DNA from: an uncultured Alphaproteobacteria bacterium
GTDB taxonomy: Bacteria > Pseudomonadota > Alphaproteobacteria > UBA11222
Direction of reading: 5' to 3'
Assembly (NCBI GenBank): GCA_947258435.1
Contig: CAMYID010000017.1
Span: forward strand, 44,885-108,884
DNA length: 64,000 nt
In this document: positions 46,713 through 57,325 of the stretch, one piece after another
How the letters are laid out: each line of letters starts with the position of its first letter
Numbering within the stretch: the stretch's first letter is position 1
Program-made: the position numbers and the translations under genes
Notes under the pieces: generated by a model
Database searches by the model: none
What the model was told of the DNA's origin: nothing
The model's input: only the letters and a program-made list of their open reading frames with translations

Positions 46713-48029
46713 TTACTCGTCATCACGCTTCATACCGGCAGCGCGCAGCTTGTCCCAATAAGCAAGGCGCTGCCCGATGTCACGTTCAAAACCCCGCTCA
46801 GCTGGCTCATAGAAACGAACCCGCGCCATACCTTCGGGAAAATAATCTTGCCCCGAAAAGCCTTCCGCCGTGTCATGATCATAGACATAACCCTCCCCAT
46901 ATCCCTGTTCGCGCATCAACGCGGTCGGCGCATTGAGGATATGTTTGGGGGGTGCAAGCGAGCCGGTTTCGCGTGCAACCCGCGCGCTCCGCTTTGCCGC
47001 TTGATAGGCGGCATTCGATTTGGGCGCGGTTGCAAGATAAATCACCGCCTGGACCAAAGCGAGCTCCCCTTCCGGGCTGCCCAGAAAACTGTAAGCCTGC
47101 TGCGCCGCCAGTGCCTGTGCCAAAGCAGACGGATCGGCAAGCCCGATATCCTCCACAGCAAAACGAACCAGACGGCGCAGAATATAGAGCGGCTCCTCAC
47201 CCGCGCCCAACATGCGGGCAAGATAGTACAGCGCGGCATCGGTATCGGACCCGCGCAAACTCTTGTGCAAGGCGCTGATCAGGTTGTAGTGACCTTCCTG
47301 TGCCTTGTCATAGACAGGGGCACGACGCTGTACCGTGTCAGCCAGTTGTTGCGGATCAAGCGGAGCGGCTATCTCAAGCGAAAACAGCTCTTCAGTCAGG
47401 TTCAGCAGAAATCGCCCATCGCCATCCGCCATCCGACGCAAGAGCTGCCGCGCCTCCACCGTCAGCGGCAATGTTGCGCCCATTGCCTGCTCGGCACGAT
47501 GTAGAAGCAACTCCAGACTGTCTTCATCCAGCCTGTTGAGCACCAGGACCTGCGCCCGCGACAACAATGCCGCATTCAGCTCAAATGACGGGTTTTCAGT
47601 CGTCGCCCCGACAAGCAGAATTGTGCCATCCTCGACAAAGGGCAGAAACGCATCCTGCTGCGCGCGATTGAAACGATGAATCTCATCGACAAACAGCAAA
47701 GTACCAATGCCGTCCGCGTGGCGTTTCTGTGCGGCGGCGACGACCTTGCGCAATTCCGCCACGCCGGAAAATACGGCCGATAACTGCTCAAAATGCAGCG
47801 ATGAGTTAACAGCAAGCAGCCGCGCAATCGTTGTCTTGCCCGTACCCGGCGGCCCCCAGAGGATCATTGACTGCAACTTTCCGGCCGCAACCATGCGCGA
47901 CAGGGGCCCGTTCTCGCCAAGCAGGTGCGCCTGTCCGACAATCTGATCAAGCCGCTTCGGGCGCAGCCGGTCAGCAAGCGGGCGCGGTGCCCCCGTTTCC
48001 AGACCCGCCGCTTCAAACAGATTTGTCAT
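46713..48029 (-). CDS. rarA: Replication-associated recombination protein A (MgsA/Mgs1 AAA+ ATPase)
   Basis: AAA+ ATPase related to clamp loaders, acting at stalled forks. It is 438 aa: RPKRLDQIVGQAHLLGENGPL, Walker A GPPGTGKTT, Walker B LFVDEIHRFNRAQQDAFLP, sensor 1 LVGATTENPSF, sensor 2 and the C-terminal tetramerisation domain (DTDAALYYLARMLGAGEEPLYILRRLVRFAVEDIGLADP). Typical alphaproteobacterial order degQ-rarA-crcB-rluA follows. Confidence 0.95.
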   Translation of the reverse strand: MTNLFEAAGLETGAPRPLADRLRPKRLDQIVGQAHLLGENGPLSRMVAAGKLQSMILWGPPGTGKTTIARLLAVNSSLHFEQLSAVFSGVAELRKVVAAAQKRHADGIGTLLFVDEIHRFNRAQQDAFLPFVEDGTILLVGATTENPSFELNAALLSRAQVLVLNRLDEDSLELLLHRAEQAMGATLPLTVEARQLLRRMADGDGRFLLNLTEELFSLEIAAPLDPQQLADTVQRRAPVYDKAQEGHYNLISALHKSLRGSDTDAALYYLARMLGAGEEPLYILRRLVRFAVEDIGLADPSALAQALAAQQAYSFLGSPEGELALVQAVIYLATAPKSNAAYQAAKRSARVARETGSLAPPKHILNAPTALMREQGYGEGYVYDHDTAEGFSGQDYFPEGMARVRFYEPAERGFERDIGQRLAYWDKLRAAGMKRDDE

Positions 48030-48047
48030 TCCTGAACCTCTGCCCTT

Positions 48048-49502
48048 CTAGGCACTGATCCGCATGCCGATGATCTGATCCCCACGCTTGATCTGCAATT
48101 CCCACATCTTGCGCGGCGCCGCCGTCGCCTTCACCACATCGCTCACCTGGCCGATCGGCATATCCTCAATCTTCACAAGGATATCACCGCGCCGCAGCCC
48201 CAACCGCCGCGCCGGACTTGCGGGGTGAATATCGGCGATGATGACACCGCGATCCTCACTCTCAAGGCCAAGCTCCTCTGCATAGGCGGGGGAAAGGTTG
48301 GCGATCGTCAGACCGGTCAGCGGATGCTTGCCCTCAAGCCGGGTCAGGTTGCGCGGCGGATCTTCAGGCGGTGACAGCAGCGGCACAACAAGATCGATTG
48401 TCTTGCCCTCACGCCATACGGTCACCGCCGCCTTACCGCCGATTTTCCCCGTCGCGATCCGGTAACGCAGACTTTGCGGATCGTAGATCTCCCAGCCATC
48501 GATTTTCATCAGCACATCGCCAATCCGCAATCCAGCTTTCGCGGCGGGACCGTTGGGATAAAGCTGGCTGATCAATATACCAATCGGCCTGTCAAGCCCC
48601 AGACTTGCAGCGATATCGGCGGTTACGACCTGCCCGGATGCCCCCAGCCACGGCCGCATGACCGTTTTGTCATTCAGGGCGGATTCAACAATACGGCCCA
48701 CCATGTTGGATGGAATGGCAAAGCCAATGCCGATCGATCCGCCCGAACGGGAAAAAATGGCCGTATTCACACCGACAAGGCGCCCGTCTACCCCGACCAG
48801 CGCACCGCCGGAATTGCCCGGATTGATCGCCGCATCGGTCTGAATAAAAAACTGATAATCCGACACGCCCGCCTGGGTGCGCGACGTGGCAGAAACAATC
48901 CCGCTTGTCACAGTCTGGCCAACGCCAAACGGATTGCCGATTGCCAGCACCAGATCACCCACCTCGACCTTGTCGGAATCGGCAAATTGCAGAACCGGCA
49001 ATGCCTCGTCACCCGGATCAATCTTTAGTACGGCAAGATCAGTCTGCGGGTCGGTCAGAATGACTTCCGCGTCGAATTCGCGCCGGTCGCTCAGAACCAC
49101 GCGAATTTCCGTCATATTTTCAACGACATGATTATTTGTGACGATGACACCATCTGGCCGGACCAACACTCCCGAGCCCAGAGAGTTCTGCATTCTTTCG
49201 CGCGGCAACCGCCGGCCAAAGAAGCCATCATCGAAAAATCGCCTGAGAAACGGGTCATTCAGAAGCGGAGAACGCATTTCCCCCCGCACGACGCGCTTGG
49301 CAAAGATATTCGTCACCGCTGGTGCGGCCTGACGAACGACAGGCGCGAAACTTAACCGGATTTCGTCCTGCTGCCGGGGTGTATGACGCTCTTGCGCCAG
49401 GGCCGGCTGTTCCCCCAGAGCCACCACGATCAAAAGCAGTGAGAAAAGGCCCGCAAGCAGGACCCGTGGGCAATTGCGCAGGGAAGTCAACAAAGCCAGC
49501 AT
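48048..49502 (-). CDS. Do/DegQ-family serine endoprotease, second copy
   Basis: 484 aa HtrA-type protease. The signal peptide is about residues 1-36 (LLAGLFSLLLIVVALGEQPALA). The triad is H125 (TNNHV), D155 (QTDLAVLK) and S231 (GNSGGALVG). PDZ1 is at MRPWLGASGQVV, PDZ2 near LTGLTIANLSPAYAEELG. Start ATG 49502 leads straight into the signal peptide; upstream open frame to 49628 crosses the rplQ terminator. Ribosome-binding site weak. This and the 23,163 protease share the fold and length but differ strongly in sequence. First gene after the ribosomal operon. Confidence 0.92.
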   Translation of the reverse strand: MLALLTSLRNCPRVLLAGLFSLLLIVVALGEQPALAQERHTPRQQDEIRLSFAPVVRQAAPAVTNIFAKRVVRGEMRSPLLNDPFLRRFFDDGFFGRRLPRERMQNSLGSGVLVRPDGVIVTNNHVVENMTEIRVVLSDRREFDAEVILTDPQTDLAVLKIDPGDEALPVLQFADSDKVEVGDLVLAIGNPFGVGQTVTSGIVSATSRTQAGVSDYQFFIQTDAAINPGNSGGALVGVDGRLVGVNTAIFSRSGGSIGIGFAIPSNMVGRIVESALNDKTVMRPWLGASGQVVTADIAASLGLDRPIGILISQLYPNGPAAKAGLRIGDVLMKIDGWEIYDPQSLRYRIATGKIGGKAAVTVWREGKTIDLVVPLLSPPEDPPRNLTRLEGKHPLTGLTIANLSPAYAEELGLESEDRGVIIADIHPASPARRLGLRRGDILVKIEDMPIGQVSDVVKATAAPRKMWELQIKRGDQIIGMRISA

Positions 49503-49540
49503 CGCCGGTACGATACAAGCCTTGCCATTTTCAGCCAACT

Positions 49541-49570
49541 GAAATGCAAAGGGCAGCCTTTTGGCCGCCC
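49541..49570 (-). terminator. Terminator of the ribosomal protein operon (after rplQ)
   Basis: Minus-strand hairpin GGGCGGCC/GGCUGCCC (49570-49563 with 49558-49551; one G-U pair, loop AAAA) followed by UUUGCAUUUC. It starts 30 bp after the rplQ stop. On the plus strand the G-U becomes an A/C mismatch, so it is oriented for the ribosomal operon. The U tract is weak, so partial read-through into the protease gene is possible. Confidence 0.65.
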
Positions 49571-49599
49571 CTTTATCGGTCAAAACCAGACTTTTCGGC

Positions 49600-50028
49600 C
49601 TAGCTGGCTTCTTCCACATCATCATCAAATTCTACAGGGCCTGAATCCTGCCCCCGCGCATCCGGATCCCGGTCGACAAATTCGATCACCGCCATTGGCG
49701 CATTATCGCCATAGCGGAAGCCTGCCCGCATCACACGGGTATAGCCGCCCTGCCTGTCGGCATAACGCGACGCCAGCGTATCAAACAGCTTGCCCACCAG
49801 CGCCTTGTCCGAATCCGGCAAGGTCGCTGCCACCTGCCGGCGAGCATGCAGGCTGCCATCCTTGCCCTTGGTGACCAGCTTCTCCACATAGGGGCGCAGC
49901 TCTTTCGCCTTGGGCAAGGTTGTAATGATCTGCTCATGCTTGATCAGCGCAGATGCCATATTCGCCAACATCGCCTTGCGGTGCGATGCGGTGCGGTTCA
50001 GCTTGCGGCCAGCATAACCGTGGCGCAT
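49600..50028 (-). CDS. rplQ: 50S ribosomal protein L17
   Basis: 142 aa large-subunit protein at the tunnel exit: [32 protein letters not shown] opening, then [20 protein letters not shown] and [24 protein letters not shown]. An acidic tail of about 20 residues ([15 protein letters not shown]) extends past the usual core. Last gene of the S10-spc-alpha superoperon. Confidence 0.97.
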   Translation of the reverse strand: MRHGYAGRKLNRTASHRKAMLANMASALIKHEQIITTLPKAKELRPYVEKLVTKGKDGSLHARRQVAATLPDSDKALVGKLFDTLASRYADRQGGYTRVMRAGFRYGDNAPMAVIEFVDRDPDARGQDSGPVEFDDDVEEAS

Positions 50029-50070
50029 AACGTCAACTCCTCTACCAGCGGGCGCGGACCGCCCGTCAAC

Positions 50071-51105
50071 TCAATATTGATCTTCCAACCGCTTGGCCAG
50101 CTCGTCGATATTCTCCGGCGGCCAGTTCGGCACTTCCATACCCAGATGCAACCCCATCTGGGTGAGCAGTTCCTTGATCTCATTCAGCGACTTGCGCCCG
50201 AAATTGGGAGTCCGCAGCATCTGCGATTCCGTCTTCTGGATAAGATCGCCAATATAGATGATATTGTCGTTCTTCAGGCAGTTCGCCGACCGTACCGACA
50301 GCTCAAGCTCATCAACCTTCTTGAGAAGTGCCGGGTTAAACTCAAGCTCAGGCGCTTCCTGCGGCGTCACAACCTGGGTCGGTTCTTCGAAATTGATGAA
50401 GATCTGCAGCTGGTCCTGAAGAATCCGCGCCGCATAGGCAATCGCATCTTCCGGCGTCAGCGCGCCATTTGTCTCGACGTCCAGGCTCAATTTATCATAG
50501 TCGAGAACCTGTCCCTCGCGGGTATTTTCAACCTTGTAGGAGACGCGTTTTACCGGGCTGTAGAGCGCATCGATCGCGATCAGCCCGATGGGCGCATCCT
50601 CTGGACGGTTGCGGTCAGCAGGGACATAGCCCTTACCCTCATTCACCGTCAGCTCCAGCCGCAATTTGGCGCCGTCATCAAGCGTGCAGATCACCAGATC
50701 GGGGTTGAGGATATCGATATCGGCAACAGGCGTAATCTGCGCCGCCGTCACCTCGCCGGGACCTTCGGCGGTCAGGGTCATTTTACGCGGCCCCTCCACA
50801 TGCATCCGTACAGCGAGAGATTTCAGATTGAGAACGATATCGGTGACATCCTCACGCACACCGGCGATCGAAGAAAATTCATGCAGAACATCATCGATCT
50901 GCACCGCCGTTACCGCCGAACCCTGCAGGGAAGACAGCAAAACCCGGCGCAAACTATTACCCAGTGTCAGACCAAATCCGCGCTCCAGGGGCTCGGCAAC
51001 GAGTGTCGCCAGACGCAGCGGATCCGCGCCTGGTTCAACGGCCAACTTTGTGGGCTTAATCAGTTCCTGCCAGTTTTTTTCGATCACCTTAGAAACCTCA
51101 TACAT
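50071..51105 (-). CDS. rpoA: DNA-directed RNA polymerase alpha subunit
   Basis: 344 aa. The N-terminal dimerisation domain has [26 protein letters not shown]; the C-terminal domain binds UP elements and activators ([47 protein letters not shown]). Located between rpsK (128-bp gap) and rplQ. The gap shows no clear promoter. Confidence 0.98.
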   Translation of the reverse strand: MYEVSKVIEKNWQELIKPTKLAVEPGADPLRLATLVAEPLERGFGLTLGNSLRRVLLSSLQGSAVTAVQIDDVLHEFSSIAGVREDVTDIVLNLKSLAVRMHVEGPRKMTLTAEGPGEVTAAQITPVADIDILNPDLVICTLDDGAKLRLELTVNEGKGYVPADRNRPEDAPIGLIAIDALYSPVKRVSYKVENTREGQVLDYDKLSLDVETNGALTPEDAIAYAARILQDQLQIFINFEEPTQVVTPQEAPELEFNPALLKKVDELELSVRSANCLKNDNIIYIGDLIQKTESQMLRTPNFGRKSLNEIKELLTQMGLHLGMEVPNWPPENIDELAKRLEDQY

Positions 51106-51233
51106 GCGTCGACACAGGGACTAGCCATCTGCACGACATTGAAATTTTGCGCCCCCCATCAACCTCACAGGCTGTACAAGCGCCATCCACGCGGCAACCC
51201 TGCAGATATCAGGATTGCCCGTTCAACACGAAC

Positions 51234-51623
51234 TCAGACCCGCCGGCGTTTCGGCGGCCGACACCCATTATGCGGGATGGGCGTAACGTCCCGGATCGTG
51301 GTGATATCAAAGCCAACCGCCTGCAACGCCCGAAGTGCAGATTCACGCCCCGACCCGGGGCCTTTCACTTCCACTTCCAGTGTTTGCATTCCATGCTCCT
51401 GCGCCTTGCGGCCGGCATCCTCAGCCGCCACCTGCGCGGCATAGGGCGTCGACTTGCGCGAGCCCTTAAAGCCCATCGCCCCCGCGGACGACCAGGAAAT
51501 CACATTTCCCTGCGCATCGCTGATCGTGATTTTGGTGTTGTTGAATGTGGCATTCACATGCGCCACACCGGAGCTGATATTCTTGCGCTCTCTCCTGCGG
51601 ACGCGTGTCGGTTCCTTAGCCAT
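51234..51623 (-). CDS. rpsK: 30S ribosomal protein S11
   Basis: 129 aa platform protein: [57 protein letters not shown], and the basic end [14 protein letters not shown]. It stands between rpsM and rpoA in the alpha operon. Confidence 0.98.
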   Translation of the reverse strand: MAKEPTRVRRRERKNISSGVAHVNATFNNTKITISDAQGNVISWSSAGAMGFKGSRKSTPYAAQVAAEDAGRKAQEHGMQTLEVEVKGPGSGRESALRALQAVGFDITTIRDVTPIPHNGCRPPKRRRV

Positions 51624-51681
51624 AATCCTCTTAAACCCTTAAGGTATTACCATCCAGCCTGCCCCGAAAACGGGAACAAGC

Positions 51682-52050
51682 CTATTTTTTCTTGCCGGCG
51701 ATTGGCTTGGCCGGCCCCTTGCGGGTACGGGCATTGGTATGCGTCCGCTGCCCCCGCACCGGCAAACCCCGCCGATGCCGCAGACCGCGATAACAGCCAA
51801 GATCCATCATCCGCTTGATATTCATCGAGGTTTCGCGCCGCAGATCACCTTCTACCAGATAATCCGCATCGATCACCTCACGAATCTTGATGACATCGGC
51901 GTCCAGCAAATCAAACACCCGCCGTTCCGACGGAATTCCGACCTTCTGGCAAATTTCTTTCGCTTTCGTCCGCCCGACTCCATGAATGTAAGTCAGTGCG
52001 ATTTCAACACGCTTATTGGTCGGAATATTTACGCCTGCAATACGCGCCAC
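51682..52050 (-). CDS. rpsM: 30S ribosomal protein S13
   Basis: 122 aa head protein: [33 protein letters not shown] and [20 protein letters not shown]. It starts with GTG at 52050, with AGGAG 8 nt upstream. First gene after adk, preceded by a 243-bp region with its own promoter and a stem-loop leader. Confidence 0.98.
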   Translation of the reverse strand: MARIAGVNIPTNKRVEIALTYIHGVGRTKAKEICQKVGIPSERRVFDLLDADVIKIREVIDADYLVEGDLRRETSMNIKRMMDLGCYRGLRHRRGLPVRGQRTHTNARTRKGPAKPIAGKKK

Positions 52051-52292
52051 GCCGTCTTCTCCTGTTCTCCAAATGCCCTGAAGTCATTGTTTCAGGGCAC
52101 AAAATCCGGATTATTCGCACCCGGTGACACCCGGTCACCAGCTATGCATCCAATATCTCAAATCATGGGCAAACGAAAACCCGCAGTTCCGCCGCCTTCA
52201 CTGCGAGGTCCGCGGATTATAAGTATTGACAGCCAAACGTCAATTCCAAACCGGATATGCCCTTGCAAATTTTCCTCTTTGCTTCGCTGCCG
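52051..52292 (-). promoter_or_regulatory. rpsM (alpha operon) promoter and structured leader
   Basis: Minus-strand promoter TTGACG (52243-52238), 16-bp spacer, perfect TATAAT (52221-52216). A 6-bp inverted repeat ATTGAC-N8-GTCAAT (52225-52244) spans the -35 and spacer. The leader of about 160 nt holds GGTGAC/GTCACC (about 52113-52129) and an 8-bp perfect stem GCCCUGAA/UUCAGGGC (52098-52091 with 52082-52075) ending 25 nt before the rpsM start. It gives rpsM-rpsK-rpoA-rplQ a second promoter beyond read-through from secY-adk. Confidence 0.75.
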
Positions 52293-52871
52293 CTACAGCC
52301 TGTCCAGAATCTCCTTGATTTCCGCACCGACCGTTTCAATCGGCTGCATCCCGTCAACGCTGCGGACTTTCCCCTGCGCCTGATAATAAGGCAGCAGCGG
52401 CGCGGTCTGCTCGTGATACACATCAAGCCGCTTGCGCAATGTCTCTTCATTGTCATCGGCCCGCACCGCGCCATCGCCCGCTTCAGCAGCGCGTGTGCGA
52501 ATGCGGTCGAACAGAATTTTCTCATCGACCCTGACCTCGATCACCAGATCGAGCTGCTTGCCTTTTTCCGCCAGCATCTTGTCCAGCGCCTCCGCCTGTG
52601 CGGTATTGCGCGGAAATCCATCGAGGATAAATCCTTTTTCGCAGTCCGGCTGATCGATCCGATCGGAGATAATGCCCACCACAATCTCATCGGATACCAG
52701 CTCACCGCTATTCATGATCGCCTCTGCCCTGCGGCCGATTTCAGTCCCCGCCGCGACCGCCGCACGCAGCATGTCGCCGGTCGATAACTGCACAAGACCA
52801 CGCTCGGCAACCAAACGCTCGGCCTGGGTGCCCTTCCCTGCACCCGGAGCACCCAATAGAATCAAATTCAT
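52293..52871 (-). CDS. adk: Adenylate kinase
   Basis: AMP + ATP to 2 ADP. It is 192 aa, the short form lacking an extended zinc LID, as in other alphaproteobacteria. P-loop [19 protein letters not shown] site [23 protein letters not shown] and the LID Arg region [31 protein letters not shown]. Start overlaps the secY stop by 4 nt (ATGA). Confidence 0.97.
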   Translation of the reverse strand: MNLILLGAPGAGKGTQAERLVAERGLVQLSTGDMLRAAVAAGTEIGRRAEAIMNSGELVSDEIVVGIISDRIDQPDCEKGFILDGFPRNTAQAEALDKMLAEKGKQLDLVIEVRVDEKILFDRIRTRAAEAGDGAVRADDNEETLRKRLDVYHEQTAPLLPYYQAQGKVRSVDGMQPIETVGAEIKEILDRL

Positions 52872-54199
52872 CTGCGACTTCCCTTCAGGCGGGACTTCTT
52901 GATGAGTCCCTCATATTGATGCGCCAGTAAGTGGCTTTGAATCTGCGCGACCGTATCCATCGTTACGCTGACCACAATCAGCAATGACGTGCCGCCAAAA
53001 TAGAAAGGCACCGAATATTGCGAAATCAGCATTTCGGGCAACAAACAGACAGCTGTCAGATAGAGCGCACCTATCGTTGTCAGCCGGGTGAGGATGTCAT
53101 TGATATATTGCGCTGTCTTCTGGCCTGGCCGGATACCGGGAATAAACCCGCCCTGCTTGCGCAGATTGTCGGCGGTATCTTCGGGATTGAAGACGATCGA
53201 TGTGTAGAAATAGCAGAAGAAGATAATGCCCGACGCATAAAGCAACAGATAAAGCGGCTGACCATGACCGAGCAGGCTTGTCATGGTGGTCAGCCAGGCC
53301 GGTCCTTCCGTGCCATAGAAATTCGCAAACGTCACAGGCAGCAACAGCAGGGATGAGGCAAAAATCGGCGGAATGACGCCTGCGGTATTGAGCTTGAGCG
53401 GCAGATGCGAGGATTCGCCGCCAAACATCTTGCGTCCCACCTGGCGCTTCGGATACTGCACGAGCAACCGCCGCTGGGCGCGTTCCATGAACACGATGAA
53501 TGCGATCACACCCACAACCATGACGATCAGCACCAGAAGCAGCAATGTGGGCAATGCGCCCGTCCGGCCGAGTTCAAACGTGCTGACAAGCGCACTTGGC
53601 AGCTCTGCCACGATACCCGCGAAAATAATCAGCGAAATACCGTTGCCGACCCCGCGTGCTGTAATCTGCTCACCCAGCCACATGAGGAAAATCGTACCGC
53701 CGACCAGCGTGATCACCGTTGTGGCACGGAAAAACCAACCCGGATCGATCACAGTGGCACCTGCGCTTTCCAGACTGACGGCAATGCCATAAGCCTGAAA
53801 CGCCGCCAGAATGACCGTACCATAGCGGGTATATTGGGTAATTTTCCGGCGCCCTTGTTCGCCTTCTTTCTTCCACTGTTCCAGCCGGGGGGAAACCGTG
53901 GTCATCAGCTGCATGATAATGCTGGCTGAAATATAAGGCATGATATTCAGGGCAAAGATCGCCATGCGGCCGACCGCACCGCCCGAAAACACATTGAACA
54001 GCCCAAGGATACCGTCCGAATTCCGGGACATCAGACTGGCAAGTTCCGCCGGGTTAATCCCGGGAAGGGGAATGTAGGTTCCCAGCCGGTAAATGATCAA
54101 TGCACCCAGCGTGAACCATAACCGTTTCTTCAACTCTTCGGCTTTGGCGAAAGTCGAAAAATTGATATTCGCGGCTAATTGTTCAGCTGCTGAGGACAT
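52868..54199 (-). CDS. secY: Preprotein translocase subunit SecY
   Basis: 443 aa, ten membrane helices, the core channel of Sec[33 protein letters not shown] is the N-terminus; the plug region follows at [31 protein letters not shown], and the C5 loop basic region is [20 protein letters not shown]. Its place after rplO is standard. Confidence 0.98.
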   Translation of the reverse strand: MSSAAEQLAANINFSTFAKAEELKKRLWFTLGALIIYRLGTYIPLPGINPAELASLMSRNSDGILGLFNVFSGGAVGRMAIFALNIMPYISASIIMQLMTTVSPRLEQWKKEGEQGRRKITQYTRYGTVILAAFQAYGIAVSLESAGATVIDPGWFFRATTVITLVGGTIFLMWLGEQITARGVGNGISLIIFAGIVAELPSALVSTFELGRTGALPTLLLLVLIVMVVGVIAFIVFMERAQRRLLVQYPKRQVGRKMFGGESSHLPLKLNTAGVIPPIFASSLLLLPVTFANFYGTEGPAWLTTMTSLLGHGQPLYLLLYASGIIFFCYFYTSIVFNPEDTADNLRKQGGFIPGIRPGQKTAQYINDILTRLTTIGALYLTAVCLLPEMLISQYSVPFYFGGTSLLIVVSVTMDTVAQIQSHLLAHQYEGLIKKSRLKGSRR

Positions 54200-54259
54200 G
54201 AATTGCTCCTGGAACGCGATGCGCTGTGAAAGGACGAAACGCGGGACCGCCGCGCACGC

Positions 54260-54715
54260 TTACAGCACCGTAACGCTGCCCCCGGCCTTTTCAACAGCCG
54301 CAATCGCAGCCTTGGAGGCGCCAGTCACCTCAATCTCGACCTTCGCCGACAATTCGCCTTTACCGAGCAGCCGCACACCATCGCCCACACGCCGGATAAC
54401 ACCTGCCTTAAGCAGTACGTCCCCATCGATCCTGGCCGTCGCATCGACCTTGCCGGCATCAATCGCTGCCTGCAGGCGACCGAGATTCACTTCCGCAAAC
54501 GCTTTGCTGGCACGGCTGTTAAAACCCCGTTTGGGCAGGCGCATATAGATCGGCATCTGGCCGCCTTCGAACCCGTTAATCGCCACGCCCGAACGCGCCT
54601 TCTGCCCTTTCTGGCCATGGCCGCTGGTCTTGCCAAGACCCGAGCCAATACCACGCCCGACACGCTTACGCACTTTCCGGGCACCGGGATTATCCCGCAA
54701 TTCATTCAGCTTCAT
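54260..54715 (-). CDS. rplO: 50S ribosomal protein L15
   Basis: 151 aa: [41 protein letters not shown], the Gly/Arg/Lys-rich extension, then [18 protein letters not shown]. Followed 60 bp later by secY. Confidence 0.98.
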   Translation of the reverse strand: MKLNELRDNPGARKVRKRVGRGIGSGLGKTSGHGQKGQKARSGVAINGFEGGQMPIYMRLPKRGFNSRASKAFAEVNLGRLQAAIDAGKVDATARIDGDVLLKAGVIRRVGDGVRLLGKGELSAKVEIEVTGASKAAIAAVEKAGGSVTVL

Positions 54716-54777
54716 CGCCGTTATCCTGTCGAATATCCGCCGCTCGCCTGTCGGGCGATCACGGCAACATTGTCATT

Positions 54778-54984
54778 TCAGCTGTTGTCTGCCTCAACCC
54801 GGAGCAAATGCTGTACCTTCCGGATCATTCCCCGCACCGCGGGGGTATCTTCGAGCACCCGTGTGCGATGCATCTTGTTCAACCCCAGTCCGACCAGAGT
54901 TGCGCGCTGATCCCCCGGGCGGCGAATGGGGCTGCCAATCTGCGTGACCGTAATCGTACCGGCCTTGCTGTCTTTGCCTGCCAT
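54778..54984 (-). CDS. rpmD: 50S ribosomal protein L30
   Basis: 68 aa: [54 protein letters not shown], the whole single domain. Starts 6 bp after the rpsE stop. Confidence 0.97.
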   Translation of the reverse strand: MAGKDSKAGTITVTQIGSPIRRPGDQRATLVGLGLNKMHRTRVLEDTPAVRGMIRKVQHLLRVEADNS

Positions 54985-54990
54985 TGGACC

Positions 54991-55578
54991 TTACTCCTGC
55001 TCTGCGGCGGCATCCTCGAATGCTGCCGCATCCGATACACCGCTCAAGCGCCGCTGCTGAATCTCGCCAATTTTCTTGCCCCGGCGCGCTGCCACCATCC
55101 GGGGTGAACTCTGACGCGTCAGCCCCTGAATCGTTGCGCGCACCATGTTGTAGGGGTTACTCGAGCCGGTGGATTTCGCCACGACATCCTGTACGCCGAG
55201 CGTTTCAAACACCGCGCGCATCGGACCGCCGGCGATAATACCGGTACCCGGCGTCGCGCTGCGCATCACAACCTTGCCCGCGCCGTGCCGGCCTTCGATA
55301 TCATGATGCAGGGTCCGCCCCTCGCGCAGCGGTACACGGATCATATTGCGCTTGCCTGCTTCGGTCGCCTTGCGAATGGCTTCTGGCACCTCACGCGCCT
55401 TGCCATGCCCAAAGCCGACCCGGCCTTTCTGATCGCCAACCACGACCAATGCGGCAAAGCCGAACCGCCGGCCCCCCTTCACAACCTTGGCAACGCGGTT
55501 GATATGAACGAGTTTATCGACAAACTCGCTGTCACCGCGTTCCGCATTTTCATTCCGTGCCGTATCGCGTCGTGCCAT
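54991..55578 (-). CDS. rpsE: 30S ribosomal protein S5
   Basis: 195 aa: [30 protein letters not shown] and the [17 protein letters not shown] motif. The C-terminal tail is Ala/Glu-rich and longer than in E. coli (167 aa), as usual in alphaproteobacteria. Confidence 0.98.
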   Translation of the reverse strand: MARRDTARNENAERGDSEFVDKLVHINRVAKVVKGGRRFGFAALVVVGDQKGRVGFGHGKAREVPEAIRKATEAGKRNMIRVPLREGRTLHHDIEGRHGAGKVVMRSATPGTGIIAGGPMRAVFETLGVQDVVAKSTGSSNPYNMVRATIQGLTRQSSPRMVAARRGKKIGEIQQRRLSGVSDAAAFEDAAAEQE

Positions 55579-55593
55579 TTTCGCGCTAACTCC

Positions 55594-55956
55594 CTAAAAT
55601 TCCAGCCCGCCTTCGCGCGCGCCTTCCGCCAGCGCCCTTACCCGTCCATGGTAAAGATAGCCGCCACGGTCAAATATCACCTTTTTCACCCCCGCGCTTT
55701 GCGCACGTTCGGCAATCAGCTTCCCGATCGTCGACGCGGCATCGCAGTCAGCGCCGGTTTTCAACTTGCCACGCACATCCTTCTCAAGGCTGGAAGCCGA
55801 CGCCACTGTCCGACCTGCCTTGTCATCGATTATCTGCGCGTAAATATTCTTTGACGAACGGAACACCGACAAACGCGGCTCCCCGCCAGAGACTTTCCGC
55901 AACTTGGTACGCACCCGCTGTTTGCGACGCGCCTGCAATTTTCCCGAATTGCTCAT
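55594..55956 (-). CDS. rplR: 50S ribosomal protein L18
   Basis: 120 aa 5S-rRNA-binding protein: a basic N-terminus [36 protein letters not shown] and the end [26 protein letters not shown]. Confidence 0.98.
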   Translation of the reverse strand: MSNSGKLQARRKQRVRTKLRKVSGGEPRLSVFRSSKNIYAQIIDDKAGRTVASASSLEKDVRGKLKTGADCDAASTIGKLIAERAQSAGVKKVIFDRGGYLYHGRVRALAEGAREGGLEF

Positions 55957-55965
55957 GAGACTGGC

Positions 55966-56499
55966 CTACTTCTTCTTGCCTTCCTTACGGAAGATATACT
56001 CATCGTCATATTTCACGCCCTTGCCCTTATAGGGTTCAGGCGGCCTGAAAGCGCGAATTTCAGCAGCGATCTGTCCGACACGCTGTTTATCCGCACCGCT
56101 CACCTCAATCAAAGTCGGCTTTTCGCATTTGATCTCGATATCATCGGGGATCGGGTAGATCACATCATGGCTGAAACCAAGCTGCAACTGCAGGTTCTTG
56201 CCCTGCACCGCCGCACGATAGCCGACACCGTTTACCTCAAGCTTGCGACTGAAACCCGCGGACAGACCGGTCAGCAGATTGTCAACCAGACTGCGCTGCA
56301 TACCCCACGCGGCGCGCGCCTCACGGCTGCCATCGCGCGGCGCGACGGTAATCGCATCCGCCTCCATGGTTGCCACCACTTCATCCACCAGGGTCAGCGT
56401 CGCCTGCCCCTTGGGGCCTTTTGCCGCTATAGCCTGCCCGTTCAGCTCAACGGTTACCCCGTTCGGTACCGCCACCGGGTTTTTGCCAATTCGAGACAT
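55966..56499 (-). CDS. rplF: 50S ribosomal protein L6
   Basis: 177 aa, two homologous domains: [31 protein letters not shown], and the second with [17 protein letters not shown] core and the C-terminal [24 protein letters not shown]. Confidence 0.98.
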   Translation of the reverse strand: MSRIGKNPVAVPNGVTVELNGQAIAAKGPKGQATLTLVDEVVATMEADAITVAPRDGSREARAAWGMQRSLVDNLLTGLSAGFSRKLEVNGVGYRAAVQGKNLQLQLGFSHDVIYPIPDDIEIKCEKPTLIEVSGADKQRVGQIAAEIRAFRPPEPYKGKGVKYDDEYIFRKEGKKK

Positions 56500-56559
56500 T
56501 CTGCCGACTTCCTATCCTTCACCAAGACATTCAGGGCAAAAAGAGAGCTTTGCAGCGCC

Positions 56560-56958
56560 CTAAAATACCTTGCACAAAACTTCGCCACCCACATTACGCT
56601 CCCGCGCCTGAGCGTCCGAAAGGACACCTTGCGGGGTCGACAGGATAGCCACACCCAATCCGTTCCGCACCCGCGGAATTTCCTTTACCGACGAGTAGAC
56701 CCGCCGTCCTGGCGTCGATACCCGCGAAATTTCGCGGATCACCGGCTCGCCATTGTCATATTTCAGCTCAATTTCCAGCTCGGCCTTACCATCGGAATAC
56801 TCAACCCGGGAATAGCCCCGGATAAAGCCTTCTTCCTCCAGCACGTCGAGCACTCGCCGACGCAGGTTTGACGCAGGTGAGATCACCTTCGATTTGCGCC
56901 GTGCCTGCGCGTTACGAATACGGGACAGCATGTCCGCCAGCGGATCCGTCATCGACAT
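56560..56958 (-). CDS. rpsH: 30S ribosomal protein S8
   Basis: 132 aa: [36 protein letters not shown] and the C-terminal [26 protein letters not shown]. In E. coli S8 represses the spc operon; whether this holds here is not shown by the sequence. Confidence 0.98.
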   Translation of the reverse strand: MSMTDPLADMLSRIRNAQARRKSKVISPASNLRRRVLDVLEEEGFIRGYSRVEYSDGKAELEIELKYDNGEPVIREISRVSTPGRRVYSSVKEIPRVRNGLGVAILSTPQGVLSDAQARERNVGGEVLCKVF

Positions 56959-56970
56959 CTCAGATGTTCC

Positions 56971-57276
56971 TTACCAGCTCGACTTGACCATACCGGGGAT
57001 CTGCCCCGATGAAGCCATGTCACGAAGCGCGATGCGCGACATTTTCAATTTGCGATAATAAGCCCGCGGCCGACCCGAAACCTCGCAACGATTGCGAACA
57101 CGAGTCCTCGCAGAATTTCTGGGCAGTTCCGCAAGCTTCAGCGTTGCGGCGAACCGTTCCTCCGGCGCCAGGCTGCGATCCATTGTGATCGCCTTCAGCC
57201 GCGCCCGCTTTGCCGCATACTGAGCCGCCAAACGTTCCCGATGCTTGTTACGGGCTACCGAACTCTTCTTTGCCAT
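56971..57276 (-). CDS. rpsN: 30S ribosomal protein S14
   Basis: 101 aa, the long zinc-free form: [30 protein letters not shown]..., [39 protein letters not shown]. The CxxC pairs of the short zinc form are absent. Confidence 0.98.
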   Translation of the reverse strand: MAKKSSVARNKHRERLAAQYAAKRARLKAITMDRSLAPEERFAATLKLAELPRNSARTRVRNRCEVSGRPRAYYRKLKMSRIALRDMASSGQIPGMVKSSW

Positions 57277-57325
57277 TACATTCCTCCGTCAGCGGCGCAG
57301 TGCCACCAGAAATCCTTCGCCGCGG

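Noticed and set aside
49846..51444. A 532-codon open frame on the plus strand
   Set aside because: Antisense to rplQ, rpoA and rpsK; these real genes account for the region.
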